Of a DNA stretch of 64,000 nt, positions 21,308 through 32,742 are shown piece after piece. Source of the stretch: Achatina immaculata (lineage: Eukaryota; Mollusca; Gastropoda; Stylommatophora; Achatinidae); NCBI GenBank assembly GCA_009760885.1, contig CM019693.1, positions 47,498,751-47,562,750 of the forward strand. The letters run 5' to 3'. A program made the translations under genes and the position numbers. The first letter of the stretch is position 1, and each line of letters begins with the position of its first letter. The notes beneath the pieces were generated by a model. It saw only the letters and a list, made by a program, of their open reading frames with translations, had not been told where the DNA came from and did no database searches.

Positions 21308-22318
21308 AGATGTTCTCTATATCTTCTGTCCAGTGTAATATGAACAGCCAGAGTTACTCTGAAGTTTGGTGGATGTTCTCTATATCTTCTGTCCAGTGTA
21401 ATATGAACAGCCAGAGTTACTCTGAAGTTTGGTGGATGTTCTCTATATCTTCTGTCCAGTGTAATATGAACAGTCAGAGTTACTCTGAAGTTTGGTGGAT
21501 GTTCTCTATATCTTCTGTCCAGTGTAATATGAACAGTCAGAGTTACTCTGAAGTTTGGTGGATGTTCTCTATATCTTCTGTCCAGTGTAATATGAACAGT
21601 CAGAGTTACTCTGAAGTTTGGTGGATGTTCTCTATATCTTCTGTCCAGTGTAATATGAACAGCCAGAGTTACTCTGAAGTTTGGTGGATGTTCTCTATAT
21701 CTTCTGTCCAGTGTAATATGAACAGCCAGAGTTACTCTGAAGTTTGGTGGATGTTCTCTATATCTTCTGTCCAGTGTAATATGAACAGCCAGAGTTACTC
21801 TGAAGTTTGGTGGATGTTCTCTATATCTTCTGTCCAGTGTAATATGAACAGCCAGAGTTACTCTGAAGTTTGGTGGATGTTCTCTATATCTTCTGTCCAG
21901 TGTAATATGAACAGCCAGAGTTACTCTGAAGTTTGGTGGATGTTCTCTATATCTTCTGTCCAGTGTAATATGAACAGCCAGAGTTACTCTGAAGTTTGGT
22001 GGATGTTCTCTGTATCTTCTGTCCAGTGTAATATGAACAGTCAGAGTTACTCTGAAGTTTGGTGGATGTTCTCTATATCTTCTGTCCAGTGTAATATGAA
22101 CAGTCAGAGTTACTCTGAAGTTTGGTGGATGTTCTCTATATCTTCTGTCCAGTGTAATATGAACAGTTAGAGTTACTCTGAAGTTTGGTGGATGTTCTCT
22201 ATATCTTCTGTCCAATGTAATATGAACAGCTAGAGTTACTCTGAAGTTTGGTGGATGTTCTCTATATCTTCTGTCCAGTGTAATATGAACAGTTAGAGTT
22301 ACTCTGAAGTTTGGTGGT
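21308..22318. repeat. 63-bp minisatellite, 16 copies
   Basis: A highly uniform 63-bp unit starts ATGTTCTCTATATCTTCTGT and ends GAAGTTTGGTGG. Because 63 is 21 codons, both strands stay open: 286 codons on plus and 382 on minus. Variation between units is mostly single transitions without codon bias (for example CCAGAG/TCAGAG) and later units gain TAG, so I do not regard it as a protein gene. The last unit runs into the 1.57-kb tandem duplication. Confidence 0.95.
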
Positions 22319-22534
22319 GTGGGCAGCCATCCCTGTCCAGGATCTATATTCTCAGGAGAGCACATCTCATGAATAATACCTTCTGCATGGCACATCCATG
22401 ATTTTCCTCTCTAGTCTGTATGGTCAGACATGATGGAAATGCTGTTAAATTTTAAAAACCTAACAAAAACTATCAGTTACCTTGACTTGGTAGCAGTGAT
22501 GATATGTAAAGAACAAATCAGAATCATTAGTTAC

Positions 22535-22618
22535 CTTGGTGCTTGTTTGTCGCAGAATTTCCTCCATTAGTAGACATCTCTGCATGAGAGGTTTTCCCTG
22601 AGACATCCTCAAGCTTTC
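22535..22618 (-). CDS. SMPD4: SMPD4 exon 2, distal copy
   Basis: An 84-nt phase-0 exon with acceptor TTTTTAG and donor GTAACT, encoding 28 residues (ESLRMSQGKPLMQRC...RQTSTK). It aligns with the SMPD4 N-terminal segment following the initial Ser-Leu-rich stretch (human SINKPFAQQCQDLVK region). It is in frame with exon 1 (25758-25787) and exon 3 (14988-15209). This copy lies closer to exon 3. Both copies could be used as alternative exons, or only one may be spliced; sequence alone cannot decide. Confidence 0.82.
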
Positions 22619-22689
22619 CTAAAAATGTTCAGTTGTCAGATCAAATTTATCATATAACTCTAAAAACATTCTCTAGATATTCAGTTTTC

Positions 22690-23030
22690 AAGTCAATTTA
22701 ACACGCTCAGCAGTTTTAAGTAATCAGGTCAATTTATCACATAATTTTAACACATCCAGCAGAGTTAAAGTAGTCAGATCAATTTATTATATAATTTTAA
22801 CATACCCAGATCAATTTATTATATAATTCTAACATACCCAGATCAATTTATTATATAATTTTAACACATCCAGCAGAGTTAAAGTAGTCAGATCAATTCA
22901 TCACATAATTTTAACAGACCCAGATCAATTTATAATATAATTTTAACACCCAGATCAATTTATTATATAATTCTGACACATTCTGATCAATTTATTATAT
23001 AATTTTAACACATTCAGTAGAAAATTTAGT
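22690..23030. repeat. AT-rich tandem repeat (first copy)
   Basis: Irregular units contain CAGATCAATTTATTATATAA then TTTTAACA. Duplicated at 24250-24590 with the 1.57-kb segment. Confidence 0.85.
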
Positions 23031-23379
23031 CAAGCCTGTATCCTCCAGAGCTCTCAGTTCAGCTTTCTCCGAACAGCTCTTACCTTTGTTTGACTATAAC
23101 TGTTTCTATATCCTTATTTCTTTTCATTTCCCCCGTCTTTTTCCACTTGTTCTACTGGACTTTCTCCTCTGTTCTATGGGACAGCAAGGGTTAATACTAC
23201 CCAATACTGTACTGGCTGAATGTCTGAATCTAGCTGGTTTAGCTTTCATTTCAAATGTCTCTATAAATGTGTTTTCTTTTTATTTACTATGTCCCATCTT
23301 ATATTTTTGTTCCTGTAGAATGCTACTTTCCCCCTCTCTTCTGTTGTGGTTTCTAGCTAACCATGTTCCATGACTGGCT

Positions 23380-23866
23380 GCCTCTTCCACTCCTCATATT
23401 CCCATTTCTGTCTTTAGCCAGTCTGTGTTCAACTGCCTCAGAGGGTGGATCACAGATTATTTTGTGTGCATTTATGTGTTTTTTTTGTCTTTTCTGTTCA
23501 GTTAGTCCGTCTTTTGCACGTCCCTTGCGAAACTTTGCCTCCCTAACAGCACTCCTGTAGGGCTCTTGGTTGTAAGCAAGATGCCCTGCTGCTGATGCAT
23601 CTATTTGCAGATCATCAACGATGTCTTGCTGCCATCTTCGCCTTGGTCTTCCTCTCTTTCCCATTATGCACCCTTCCAAGACGGTCTTCTCTAAATTATC
23701 ATGGCGTTTAATGTGTTCAAAATATTTAAGTTTTCTCTTTAATCCTCTTTACTAGCCAACCTCCTTCAATATTAAGTTCTTGTAGTATGGATATACTTGT
23801 TCTTTTTTGTGTCTATATTTGAAGAACTCTTCTGTAGCATTTACATTCAAAGGCATTTATGCGTTT
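23380..23866 (-). mobile_element. LINE 3' end (same family as 45.3-47.0 kb), copy 1
   Basis: The minus strand encodes EGCIMGKRGRPRRRWQQDIV then DASAAGHLA and VREAKFRKGRA. These match the C-terminus of the 45.3-47.0 kb LINE (VDDLQMDASAAGHL, VREAKFQKG). Upstream coding is frameshifted. Confidence 0.8.
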
Positions 23867-24099
23867 CTCTGAAGTTTGGTGGTGTGGGTAGCCATCCCTG
23901 TCCAGGATCTATATTCTCAGGAGAGCACATCTCATGAATAATACCTTCTGCATGGCACATCCATGATTTTCCTCTCTAGTCTGTATGGTCAGACATGATG
24001 GAAATGCTGTTAAATTTTTAAAACCTAACAAAAACTATCAGTTACCTTGACTTGGTAGCAGTGATGATATGTAAAGAACAAATCAGAATCATTAGTTAC

Positions 24100-24183
24100 C
24101 TTGGTGCTTGTTTGTCGCAGAATTTCCTCCATTAGTAGACATCTCTGCATGAGAGGTTTTCCCTGAGACACCCTCAAGCTTTC
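24100..24183 (-). CDS. SMPD4: SMPD4 exon 2, proximal duplicate
   Basis: A second copy of exon 2 within the 1.57-kb tandem duplication. It keeps the same acceptor and donor and the same 84-nt length, with a single coding change: codon 5 ATG becomes GTG (M to V). If both copies were spliced together the frame would be kept and 28 residues repeated. Being nearer to exon 1, it would be met first by the spliceosome. Confidence 0.75.
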
Positions 24184-24249
24184 CTAAAAATGTTCAATTG
24201 TCAGATCAAATTTATCATATAATTCTAAAACATTCTCTAGATATTCAGT

Positions 24250-24592
24250 TTTCAAGTCAATTTAACACGCTCAGCAGTTTTAAGTAATCAGGTCAATTTA
24301 TCACATAATTTTAACACATCCAGCAGAGTTAAAGTAGTCAGATCAATTTATTATATAATTTTAACATACCCAGATCAATTTATTATATAATTCTAACATA
24401 CCCAGATCAATTTATTATATAATTTTAACACATCCAGCAGAGTTAAAGTAGTCAGATCAATTCATCACATAATTTTAACAGACCCAGATCAATTTATAAT
24501 ATAATTTTAACACCCAGATCAATTTATTATATAATTCTGACACATTCTGATCAATTTATTATATAATTTTAACACATCCAGTAGAAAATTTA
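24250..24592. repeat. AT-rich tandem repeat (second copy)
   Basis: The duplicated partner of 22690-23030; nearly identical. Confidence 0.85.
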
Positions 24593-24944
24593 GTCAAGCC
24601 TGTATCCTCCAGAGCTCTCAGTTCAGCTTTCTCTGAACAGCTCTTACCTTTGTTTGACTATAACTGTTTCTATATCCTTATTTCTTTTCATTTCCCCCGT
24701 CTTTTTCCACTTGTTCTACTGGACTTTCTCCTCTGTTCTGTGGGACAGCAAGGGTTAATACTACCCAATACTGTACTGGCTGAATGTCTGAATCTAGCTG
24801 GTGTAGCTTTCATTTCAACTGTCTCTATAAATGTGTTTTCTTTTTATTTACTATGTCCCACCTTATATTTTTGTTCCTGTACAATGCTACTTTCCCCCTC
24901 TCTTCTGTTGTGGTTTCTAGCTAACCATATTCCATGACTGGCTG

Positions 24945-25505
24945 CCTCTTCCACTCCTCATATTCCCATTTCTGTCTTTAGCCAGTCTGTGTTCAACTGC
25001 CTCAGAGGGTGGATCACAGATTATTTTGTGTGTATTTATGTGTTTTCTTTTGTCTTTTCTGTTCAGTTAGTCCGTCTTTTGCACGTCCCTTGCGAAACTT
25101 TGCCTCCCTAACAGCACTCCTGTAGGGCTCTTGGTTGTAAGCAAGATGCCCTGCTGCTGATGCATCTATTTGCAGATCATCAACGATGTCTTGCTGCCAT
25201 CTTCGCCTTGGTCTTCCTCTCTTTCCCATTATGCACCCTTCCAAGACGGTCTTCTCTAAATTATCATGGCGTTTAATGTGTTCAAAATATTTAAGTTTTC
25301 TCTCTTTAATCCTCTTTACTAGCCAACCTCCTTCAATATTAAGTTCTTGTAGTATGGATATACTTGTTCTTTTTTGTGTCTATGATATTTGAAGAACTCT
25401 TCTGTAGCATTTACATTCAAAGGCATTTATGCGTTTCTCAGCTGTTTTGTTAAGTGCCCAGGTTTCACAGGCGTATGTTGCGATGGGAAAGATGCATTTT
25501 TCTGG
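24945..25505 (-). mobile_element. LINE 3' end, copy 2
   Basis: Same as 23380-23866 but continuing about 65 bp further into LINE sequence (minus strand: the CETWxLNK region, TTAAGTGCCCAGGTTTCACA on plus). This shows the original LINE extent and that copy 1 was cut by the duplication breakpoint. Confidence 0.8.
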
Positions 25506-25757
25506 AAACAGGACAAGGATACGTGTTCTCTCGGATACCAGCGCAAGGATACACATGTTCTCTCATGGCAGTGGCTGGCCAAAAACCATCTATTTGTTTT
25601 TAAACGCCACTAAAAATTTCGGCTTGATTCCTGTGTTTCAAACTCTTCACTGCGACGTCGTCAATTTATCACTTACAAGAGACCAAAAACCAAACCAAAC
25701 AAAATAAATACCAATGATCATCATGAACAAAATGAGAGTAAGAAGATATTACGTACA
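25506..25757. other. SMPD4 intron 1, start-proximal; nothing recognised
   Basis: No repeat or coding match beyond a short duplicated GGATACACATGTTCTCTC-like motif. Confidence 0.3.
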
Positions 25758-25787
25758 ATAACATGAGAATAGCTGTAGGCCGCCATG
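25758..25787 (-). CDS. SMPD4: SMPD4 exon 1 (start codon)
   Basis: ATG at 25787-25785 in a reasonable start context (A at -3, G at +4) opens MAAYSYSHVI, then a GTACGT donor in phase 0. This fits exactly onto exon 2 (ESLRM...). Human SMPD4 has a similarly short, poorly conserved N-terminus before the first conserved block, so identification rests on frame, splice phase and position rather than on residue identity. Upstream sequence (25790-25950) would hold the 5' UTR and promoter; I see no clear TATA box. The next gene (YDJC) starts about 10.6 kb away in the opposite direction. Confidence 0.65.
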
Positions 25788-26050
25788 TTGAATCAAACTC
25801 TCGGACCGGCAGGAGTTCTCTAAAAACTAGAAATGTTTACAAATATAGTATACGGAACAAAACTTGCTAGACTGAAGTTGGTAGGTAACTTCAGTCACGG
25901 GAGAAGCGACAAGGAGGAAGTGTTTGAGAAATATAAAATAGGTAAACAATAGATAAACTAATCATAAATTAAGTGAACAGAAGATAAACTAAATTACACC
26001 TTTGTCTCCATGCTTTATTATATTGCACTGTGTTGATCAGTTTTGTAGAC
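25788..26050. promoter_or_regulatory. Presumed SMPD4 promoter / 5' UTR region
   Basis: Inferred only from its place upstream of the start codon. It is non-repetitive and no specific element was recognised. Confidence 0.3.
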
Positions 26051-26054
26051 CTTT

Positions 26055-26905
26055 CAAACCGTACACCAGACACTAAGCTACTTGCTGACAGTGTGTTTTA
26101 TGATTTTATGTACATACTTTATACCGGACACTAAGCTACTTGCTGACAATGTGTTTTATGATTTTGTGTACATAATTTACACCAGACACTAAGCTACTTG
26201 CTGACAGTGTGTTTTATGATTTTATGTACATATCTTACACCAGACACTAAGCTACTTGCTGACAGTGTGTTTTATGATTTTATGTACATACTTTATACCG
26301 GACACTAAGCTACTTGCTGACATTGTGTTTTATGATTTTGTGTACATACTTTATACCGGACACTAAGCTACTTGCTGACAGTGTGTTTTATGATTTTATG
26401 TACATATCTTACACCAGACACTAAGCTACTTGCTGACAGTGTGTTTTATGATTTTATGTACATACTTTATACCGGACACTAAGCTACTTGCTGACAGTGT
26501 GTTTTATGATTTTGTGTACATACTTTATACCGGACACTAAGCTACTTGCTGACAGTGTGTTTTATGATTTTATGTACATACTTTATACCGGACACTAAGC
26601 TACTTGCTGACAGTGTGTTTTATGATTTTGTATACATATCTTACACCAGACACCAAGCTACTTGCTGCTGTTTTGTGATTTTGTGTACATACCTTACACC
26701 AGACACTAAGCTACTTGCTGCTGTTTTGTGATTTTGTGTACATACCTTACACCAGACACTAAGCTACTTGCTGCTGTTTTGTGATTTTGTGTACATACCT
26801 TACACCAGACACTAAGCTACTTGCTGCTGTTTTGTGATTTTGTGTACATACCTTACACCAGACACTAAGTTACTTGCTGTTGTTTTGTGATTTTGTGTAC
26901 ATTAA
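26055..26905. repeat. 58-bp minisatellite, about 14 copies
   Basis: The unit contains GGACACTAAGCTACTTGCTG then ACAGTGTGTTTTATGATTTT. The last five units (from about 26640) lack the ACAGTGTG block and are about 51-52 bp, so the array has two length classes. Confidence 0.95.
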
Positions 26906-27639
26906 ATGGGTCAGTTTTTGTTTGTTGGAAGCAGCTGTAGGATGTGGCCTTTTTTGTGTGTGATATTAGACACATGTGGGCCTGCTGCTACCATTAGGCC
27001 CACTAGGTAGCCATCTATGTTACAGACCTAGAAGGACACATGTGGGTCTGCTGCTACCACTAGGCCCACTAGCCACCTGTCTATACTACAGACCTTGAGG
27101 GGCACAGTACTGACCCGTAAGATTGCAGTTATATATAGATTTTATGGTATATATAGATTAGTTTATCTGGGCTGTAAATCACTGGGTACCAGCTCTAGGT
27201 ACAGATTTAACACAGGATCATGTTGTTAAGAGATAACACTATCATCATAATTTGAAATTAAGCTACCAATACACAGTCTTGTCACTGTGCTTCTGATAAG
27301 CAGGCTGTTGTGACACTCAGTCATGCTGGTGTGGTAGGAGTCTCCATTTTGTTTGTTGGTGGTGCTTGCTTCTCAGATAGACTGTGGGAACTAAAGAATT
27401 CTGCCACAGCTGACTTCTTATCATATACTGCACCCACATTACAAACTGATCATGATGTTAGTTCTTACAAACTTGAAGTCTGTGCACTAGGCAAACAAAA
27501 AATGCCTACAAATCTCATACCTGATTACTGACATAAAACATAGACCAGTAATCTCACAAATCTAGGCACTTCTTTTCAAGAACATGAAGGTAACAGACAA
27601 CCCAAGGAAGTGTATAGTGATATAGATGTAAGCTTTCTG

Positions 27640-27821
27640 TGCCAGTAAAGTAAGAGAACACAGTTTTGTAGGACTCAAAAAAATCTTAGACAGAGCACTT
27701 TAGTGAGACATGAGAGAAGGAGAAATCACAAGAGAATTACCTGGGATTTGAGCACGGACTCTGGTAGGACAAGCAGCCGTCTAGCCACGAGAGAACAGCG
27801 TACTAACCAACTGAGTGAGCC
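27640..27821 (-). mobile_element. tRNA-derived SINE, copy 1
   Basis: The reverse complement of 27741-27821 reads as a tRNA-like head: GGCTCACTCAGTTGGTTAGT (box A-like) and GTGCTCAAATCCC (box B-like) about 45 bp apart. The body continues leftward to about 27640. Related copies are at 31.0 kb and, decayed, at 9.6 kb. Confidence 0.65.
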
Positions 27822-27910
27822 AACTCTCACCCCCTAAACTCTCACCCCTAGGGTATCTCTCATGGCTAGATGGCTGCTCGTGTATATATATATCCTCTCA
27901 CTTGACTAGT

Positions 27911-28957
27911 GGTTCTAAGGACTGCAAACGCGCCACAAACAGCCTCTGGCAGTCAAGTCCAGCTCCTGGCCTTCCCGTGGCAGAATTGTTTAAACTGACA
28001 GGAGAAGGGGCGAGGGCGAATATCTGGCGCCTGAAAACCAGTTACTTAGGGTAGATGAGTGGCACGTTTGGTAGCTCATCTGCCGCTGTTGGCGAGATCT
28101 TCAGCTGCCGTGCGTGGAGCGGTGCTCCTCCCGGCCAATGAAGAAATTTGCAAATGAGGTTGTCACGCAGCATCACTGCGGAAAGGGTGGTAGAAAGGAT
28201 GGAGCGAAGCAAAAGGTCAAATCACGGCACCTCTGGTCTGGAGGTCGGCCACGTCCTAAGTGCAGTCATGTCGGGTGAAATGCATGAACCGGCTTGTCCC
28301 AGAGGTTAAGACACTGCTGGCTTGACTCTTCAAATGCCGCGCGTGGAGTGAAGCTCCTCCCGGTTAAGGAAGTAAATGCGGAAAAGAAAGAAAGGTTGGT
28401 GTGCGGAGCCGATGGGAAAAGGTGGTGGAAAGTGAAGTTTAACCGGTATGTCCAGTGGTATCGCTACGAGAGCTATACCACGGCACCTCTGCTCTAGAGG
28501 CCGCCCACGTCCGAAATACACCTACACTGGTGAAATATGCCTAAACCGGCACACACCAGGGGTGGAACTTGATGGCTGGACATGTCGTGCCACCTCCGCT
28601 CTAGAGGTCGGTCACGCCTGATAAACACCTATACTGGTGAATTTTGCATAAACCGGCTCATACCAGGGGTAAATCTTGAAGGCTATGCATGTCACAGTAC
28701 CTCTGCCCTGGAGGTCGGTCCCATCCCAAACACGCCCATACTGGGATAATGCCTAAACCGGCTCAACCCAGGGGTAGAAGTCACTAGTGGCGAGGATTCG
28801 TCCTCCTGGACAAAAGCTCCATCCTGGTCACAACTAGGAAGGGTAGCGGCCACGACCGCAAAATGCTGAAATCGGAGACACTGGACCAGGGAAGTCTAGG
28901 TAGCCAACCACCTCTCACCCGGCGGGGATGTTTGCGTATCCTAATCACGCTGAGGTT
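27911..28957 (+). mobile_element. GC-rich GAA-tailed retroposon, copy 1 (3' truncated by duplication)
   Basis: It begins GGTTCTAAGGACTGCAAACG after a 36-bp-repeat unit and ends at the 28957 duplication breakpoint, so it lacks the tail. It is clearly GC-richer than its surroundings. Internally it has two related 5' blocks (each with CGTGGAG..GCTCCTCCCGG) and four roughly 90-115 bp units carrying the CTCTAGAG-type palindrome, then (T)AAACCGGC and CCAGGGGT. There is no RT, nuclease or tRNA head. Confidence 0.8.
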
Positions 28958-29185
28958 TTGCTTGTTGGAAGCAGCTGTAGGATGTGGCCTTTTTTGTGTG
29001 TGATATTAGACACATGTGGGCCTGCTGCTACCATTAGGCCCACAAGGTAGCCATCTATGTTACAGACCTAGAAGGACACATGTGGGTCTGCTGCTACCAC
29101 TAGGCCCACTAGCTACCTGTCTATACTACAGACCTTGAGGGGCACAGTACTGACCCGTAAGATTGCAGTTATATATAGATTTTAT

Positions 29186-30522
29186 TAAAAAAGGGCAACC
29201 TTAGTGACTGTAATAACTGGAGAGGAGTAACCTTAATATCAGTTGTGTCAAAAGTATTTTGCAAGGTCATTTTGAATAGACTCAAAGATATAGTGGATAC
29301 TGCAATGAGAGAAGAACAAGCAGGATTTTGAAAAGGGAGAAGCTGTCTCGACCAGATCTTTACTCTCAGAATAATACTTGAAGAACATATTGAAAAGCAG
29401 AAACCATTAATACTGAATTTCATAGATTTTAAGAAGGCATTTGATAGCATACACAGAGATTCATTATGGAGAATTTTATGTCTATATGGAATACCATCTA
29501 AAATTGTCAACATCATTAAGGACTTATACAATGGATATGGTTGTGCAGTCAAGACAGAAGAAGGGATGAGTGAATGGTTCCAGATTGAAACAGGCGTGAA
29601 ACAAGGATGTATACTGTCTCCTTTACTTTTTGGGATTACAATAGACTTCATAATGAAAAAATGCTGCACAGGTAACACAGGTATTGACTGGCTACATGGG
29701 ACCCAACTAGAAGATCTTGATTTTGCTGATGACATAACTCTTATCAGTAATAATGTGAATTCCATGCAAGAAAAAACAGATAGCCTGTCTTCACTGGCTA
29801 GCAAAATAGGACTTGAAATTAACAAGGACAAAACAAAAATAATGAAAATTCACATCAATCAAAATGGAAAAATACACATAGAAGGGACAGATATTGAAGA
29901 AGTCAATCAATTTGCATACCTTGGCAGCTACATAGACCAGGATGGTGACACTAGAAAGGAAGTTAGGATCAGAATTGCAAAAGCAGCATCAATCTTCAAG
30001 AATCTTGAGAACATATGGAATTCAAAAGTTATAAGCACAAAAACCAAGTTAAGACTATTCAATTCAAATGTAATATCCACCCTCATTTATGCATGCGAAA
30101 GCTGGAAAACAACTAAAGAAATAGAAAAGAAATTAGACTCTTTTGAAAACAAATGCCTAAGGAAAATACTCGGCATCAAGTGGAATGAATTCAAGAACAA
30201 TGCAGAGATAAGACAGATGACTGAACAACAACCAGTCTCACGGGTGATCAGGAAAAGGAGATGGACATATGTTGGTCACTTGATGAGAAGAAATGATCAG
30301 AGAATCCCAAAACAAGCTATCAAGTGGAACACAACAGGCCGAAGAAAAAGGGGCAGACCGCGTGAAACTCTGAAGAGGACATTATTAAGAGAGGCCAAGT
30401 TAACAGGCATAAAATCCTTTGTTGAGGTTGAAAGACTCGCCGAAGACAGGAAAAATTGGCGAACTACTTTGCGAGCCCTATGTGACGTCTAACGGCACGG
30501 GAAGGATATAAGATAAGATAAG
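29186..30522 (+). mobile_element. 5'-truncated LINE with largely intact RT to C-terminus ORF
   Basis: The frame opens with KKGNLSDCNNWRGVTLISVV. A single TGA at about 29331 sits where the family has Arg (EEQAGF[R]KGRSC). The RT then runs on: FIDFKKAFDSIHRDSLW (motif A), GVKQGCILSPLLF (B), LDFADDITLIS (C), and the C-terminus GRRKRGRPRETLKRTLL to the stop at 30490-30492 (308 codons open from 29566). Then GGCACGGGAAGGATATAAGA and an (ATAAG)n tail follow. It is inserted in copy 2 of the 2.04-kb duplication, where about 30 bp of target present in copy 1 is missing. It is nearly identical to 18180-19258. Confidence 0.9.
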
Positions 30523-30979
30523 AAATCACATGGTACCAGCTCTAGGTACAGATGTAACACAGGATCATGTTGTTAAGAGATAACACTATCATCATAATTT
30601 GAAATTAAGCTACCAATACACAGTCTTGTCACTGTGCTTCTGATAAGCAGGCTGTTGTGACACTCAGTCATGCTGGTGTGGTAGGAGTCTCCATTTTATT
30701 TGTTGGTGGTGCTTGCTTCTCAGATAGACTGTGGGAACTAAAGAATTCTGCCACAGCTGACTTCTTATCATATACTGCACCCACATTACAAACTGATCAT
30801 GATGTTAGTTCTTACAAACTTGAAGTCTGTACACTAGGCAAACAAAAAATGCCTACAAATCTCATACCTGATTACTGACATAAAACATAGACCAGTAATC
30901 TCACAAATCTAGGCACTTCTTTTCAAGAACATGAAGGTAACAGACAACCCAAGGAAGTGTATAGTGATATAGATGTAAG

Positions 30980-31168
30980 CTTTCTGTGCCAGTAAAGTAA
31001 GAGAACACAGTTTTGTAGGACTCAAAAAAATCTTAGACAGAGCACTTTAGTGAGACATGAGAGAAGGAGAAATCACAAGAGAATTACCTGGGATTTGAGC
31101 ATGGACTCTGGTAGGACAAGCAGCCGTCTAGCCACGAGAGAACAGCGTACTAACCAACTGAGTGAGCC
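30980..31168 (-). mobile_element. tRNA-derived SINE, copy 2
   Basis: Duplicate of the 27.64-27.82 kb SINE; head at 31087-31168, nearly identical. Confidence 0.65.
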
Positions 31169-31255
31169 AACTCTCACCCCCTAAACTCTCACCCCTAGGG
31201 TATCTCTCATGGCTAGATGGCTGCTCGTATATATATATCCTCTCACTTGACTAGT

Positions 31256-32742
31256 GGTTCTAAGGACTGCAAATGCGCCACAAACAGCCTCTGGCAGTCA
31301 AGTCCAGCTCCTGGCCTTCCCGTGGCAGAACTGTTTAAACTGACAGGAGAAGGGGCGAGGGTGAATATCTGGCGCCTGAAAACCAGTTACTTAGGGTAGA
31401 TGAGTGGCACGTTTGGTAGCTCATCTGCCGCTGTTGGCGAGATCTTCAGCTGCCGTGCGTGGAGCGGTGCTCCTCCCGGCCAATGAAGAAATTTGCAAAT
31501 GAGGTTGTCGCGCAGCATCACTGCGGAAAGGGTGATAGAAAGGATGGAGCGAAGCAAACAGTCAAATCATGGCACCTCTGGTCTGGAGGTCGGCCACGTC
31601 CTGAGTGCAGTCATGTCGGGTGAAATGCATGAACCGGCTTGTCCCAGAGGTTAAGACACTGCTGGCTTGACTCTTCAAATGCCGCGCGTGGAGTGAAGCT
31701 CCTCCCGGTTAAGGAAGTAAATGCGGAAAAGAAATAAAGGTTGCTGTGCGGAGCCGATGGGAAAAGGTGATGGAAAGTGAAGTTTAACCGGTATGTCCAG
31801 TGGTATCGCTACGAGAGCTATACCACGGCACCTCTGCTCTAGAGGCCACCCACGTCCGAAATACACCTACACTGGTGAAATATGCCTAAACCGGCACACA
31901 CCAGGGGTGGAACTTGATGGCTGGACATGTCGTGCCACCTCCGCTCTAGAGGTCAGTAACGCCTGATAAACACCTATACTGGTGAATTTTGCCTAAACCG
32001 GCTCATACCAAGGGTGAATCTTGAAGGCTATGCATGTCACAGTACCTCTGCCCTGGAGGTCGGTCCTGTCCCAAACACGCCCATACTAGGATAATGCCTA
32101 AACCAGCTCAACCCAGGGGTAGAAGTCACTAGTGGCGAGGATTCGTCCTCCTGGACAAAAGCTCCATCCTGGTCACAACTAGGAAGGGTAGCGGCCACGA
32201 CCGCAAAATGCTGAAGTCGGAGACACTAGACCAGGGAAGTCTAGGTAGGCAACCACCTCTCACCCGGCGGGGATGTTTGCATATCCTAATCACGCTGAGG
32301 TTTTACGGTGAGAGAGTCCAACCCGGGACTGGATGGGCAACCACCTCTCACCCGGCGGTGATACATGGGTATCTCAAAACACGTCGAAGTTTTCCGGTGA
32401 GAGAGTCCAACTCTGACCTGGGTGGGCTACCGCCTCTCGCCCAGTGGGGATGCACTGATGTCCTAAGCGCGTCGGGGTCTTCCAGTGAGAAAGTCCATTC
32501 CTAGACTAAACTGGTGCAATGAAAGCCACGGTGTCACGCAATCCCGCTTCAGAGACCCACCAAGAATACAGGCTAAAGCACTGTGATACTCTGAACCCCT
32601 TGTGGTCCTTTCGTGGATCTCATGTGGTCTATTTTGGACCACACAGGGGACCGCGGGACCTAATGAGGACCACAGGCGTGAATTCAGTAGGTTCACAGTG
32701 CGGTTTTTGGTGGTGGAAGTGAACGAAGAAGAAGAAGAAGAG
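31256..32742 (+). mobile_element. GC-rich GAA-tailed retroposon, copy 2 (full length, 1487 bp)
   Basis: Complete copy. 5' end GGTTCTAAGGACTGC; central units with the CTCTAGAG palindrome; 3' third with three to four about 82-bp units (CACCTCTCACCCGGCGGGGA); a hairpin-prone GGTCC-rich stretch; then GTGAACGAAGAAGAAGAAGA. It is flanked by the 11-bp direct repeat ACTTGACTAGT (31245-31255 and 32743-32753), itself part of the 36-bp minisatellite unit. A 98-codon ORF (32208-32504) covers the 82-bp units. No known protein domain is present. Confidence 0.85.

Larger units (their letters stand above)
22305..25439. repeat. 1.57-kb tandem duplication containing SMPD4 exon 2
   Basis: 22305-23869 and 23870-25439 are two head-to-tail copies, almost identical. 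The left copy starts inside the 63-bp minisatellite unit and the junction shares CTC/TCTC with the right end. Each unit holds one SMPD4 exon 2, an AT-rich repeat tract and a minus-strand LINE 3' end. High identity implies recent origin. Confidence 0.95.
26918..32285. repeat. 2.04-kb tandem duplication, second copy split by a LINE
   Basis: 26918-28957 recurs from 28958 to about 32285, with the LINE at 29186-30522 inserted in the second copy. The left edge of copy 2 joins the GC-rich retroposon at GGTTTT to TTGTTGGAAGCAGCTG, sharing a few T/G bases. Each unit holds a SINE, a 73-codon ORF of unknown meaning (27310-27531 and 30657-30878) and the 5' part of a GC-rich retroposon. Confidence 0.9.

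Noticed and set aside
21247..22395. 382-codon minus and 286-codon plus ORFs as a repetitive protein gene
   Set aside because: Both strands are open only because the 63-bp unit is 21 codons; variation shows no codon bias and later units acquire stops.
27310..27531. 73-codon ORF kept in both halves of the 2-kb duplication as a gene
   Set aside because: The copies are too young for conservation to be informative, and no homology or splice signals are seen.
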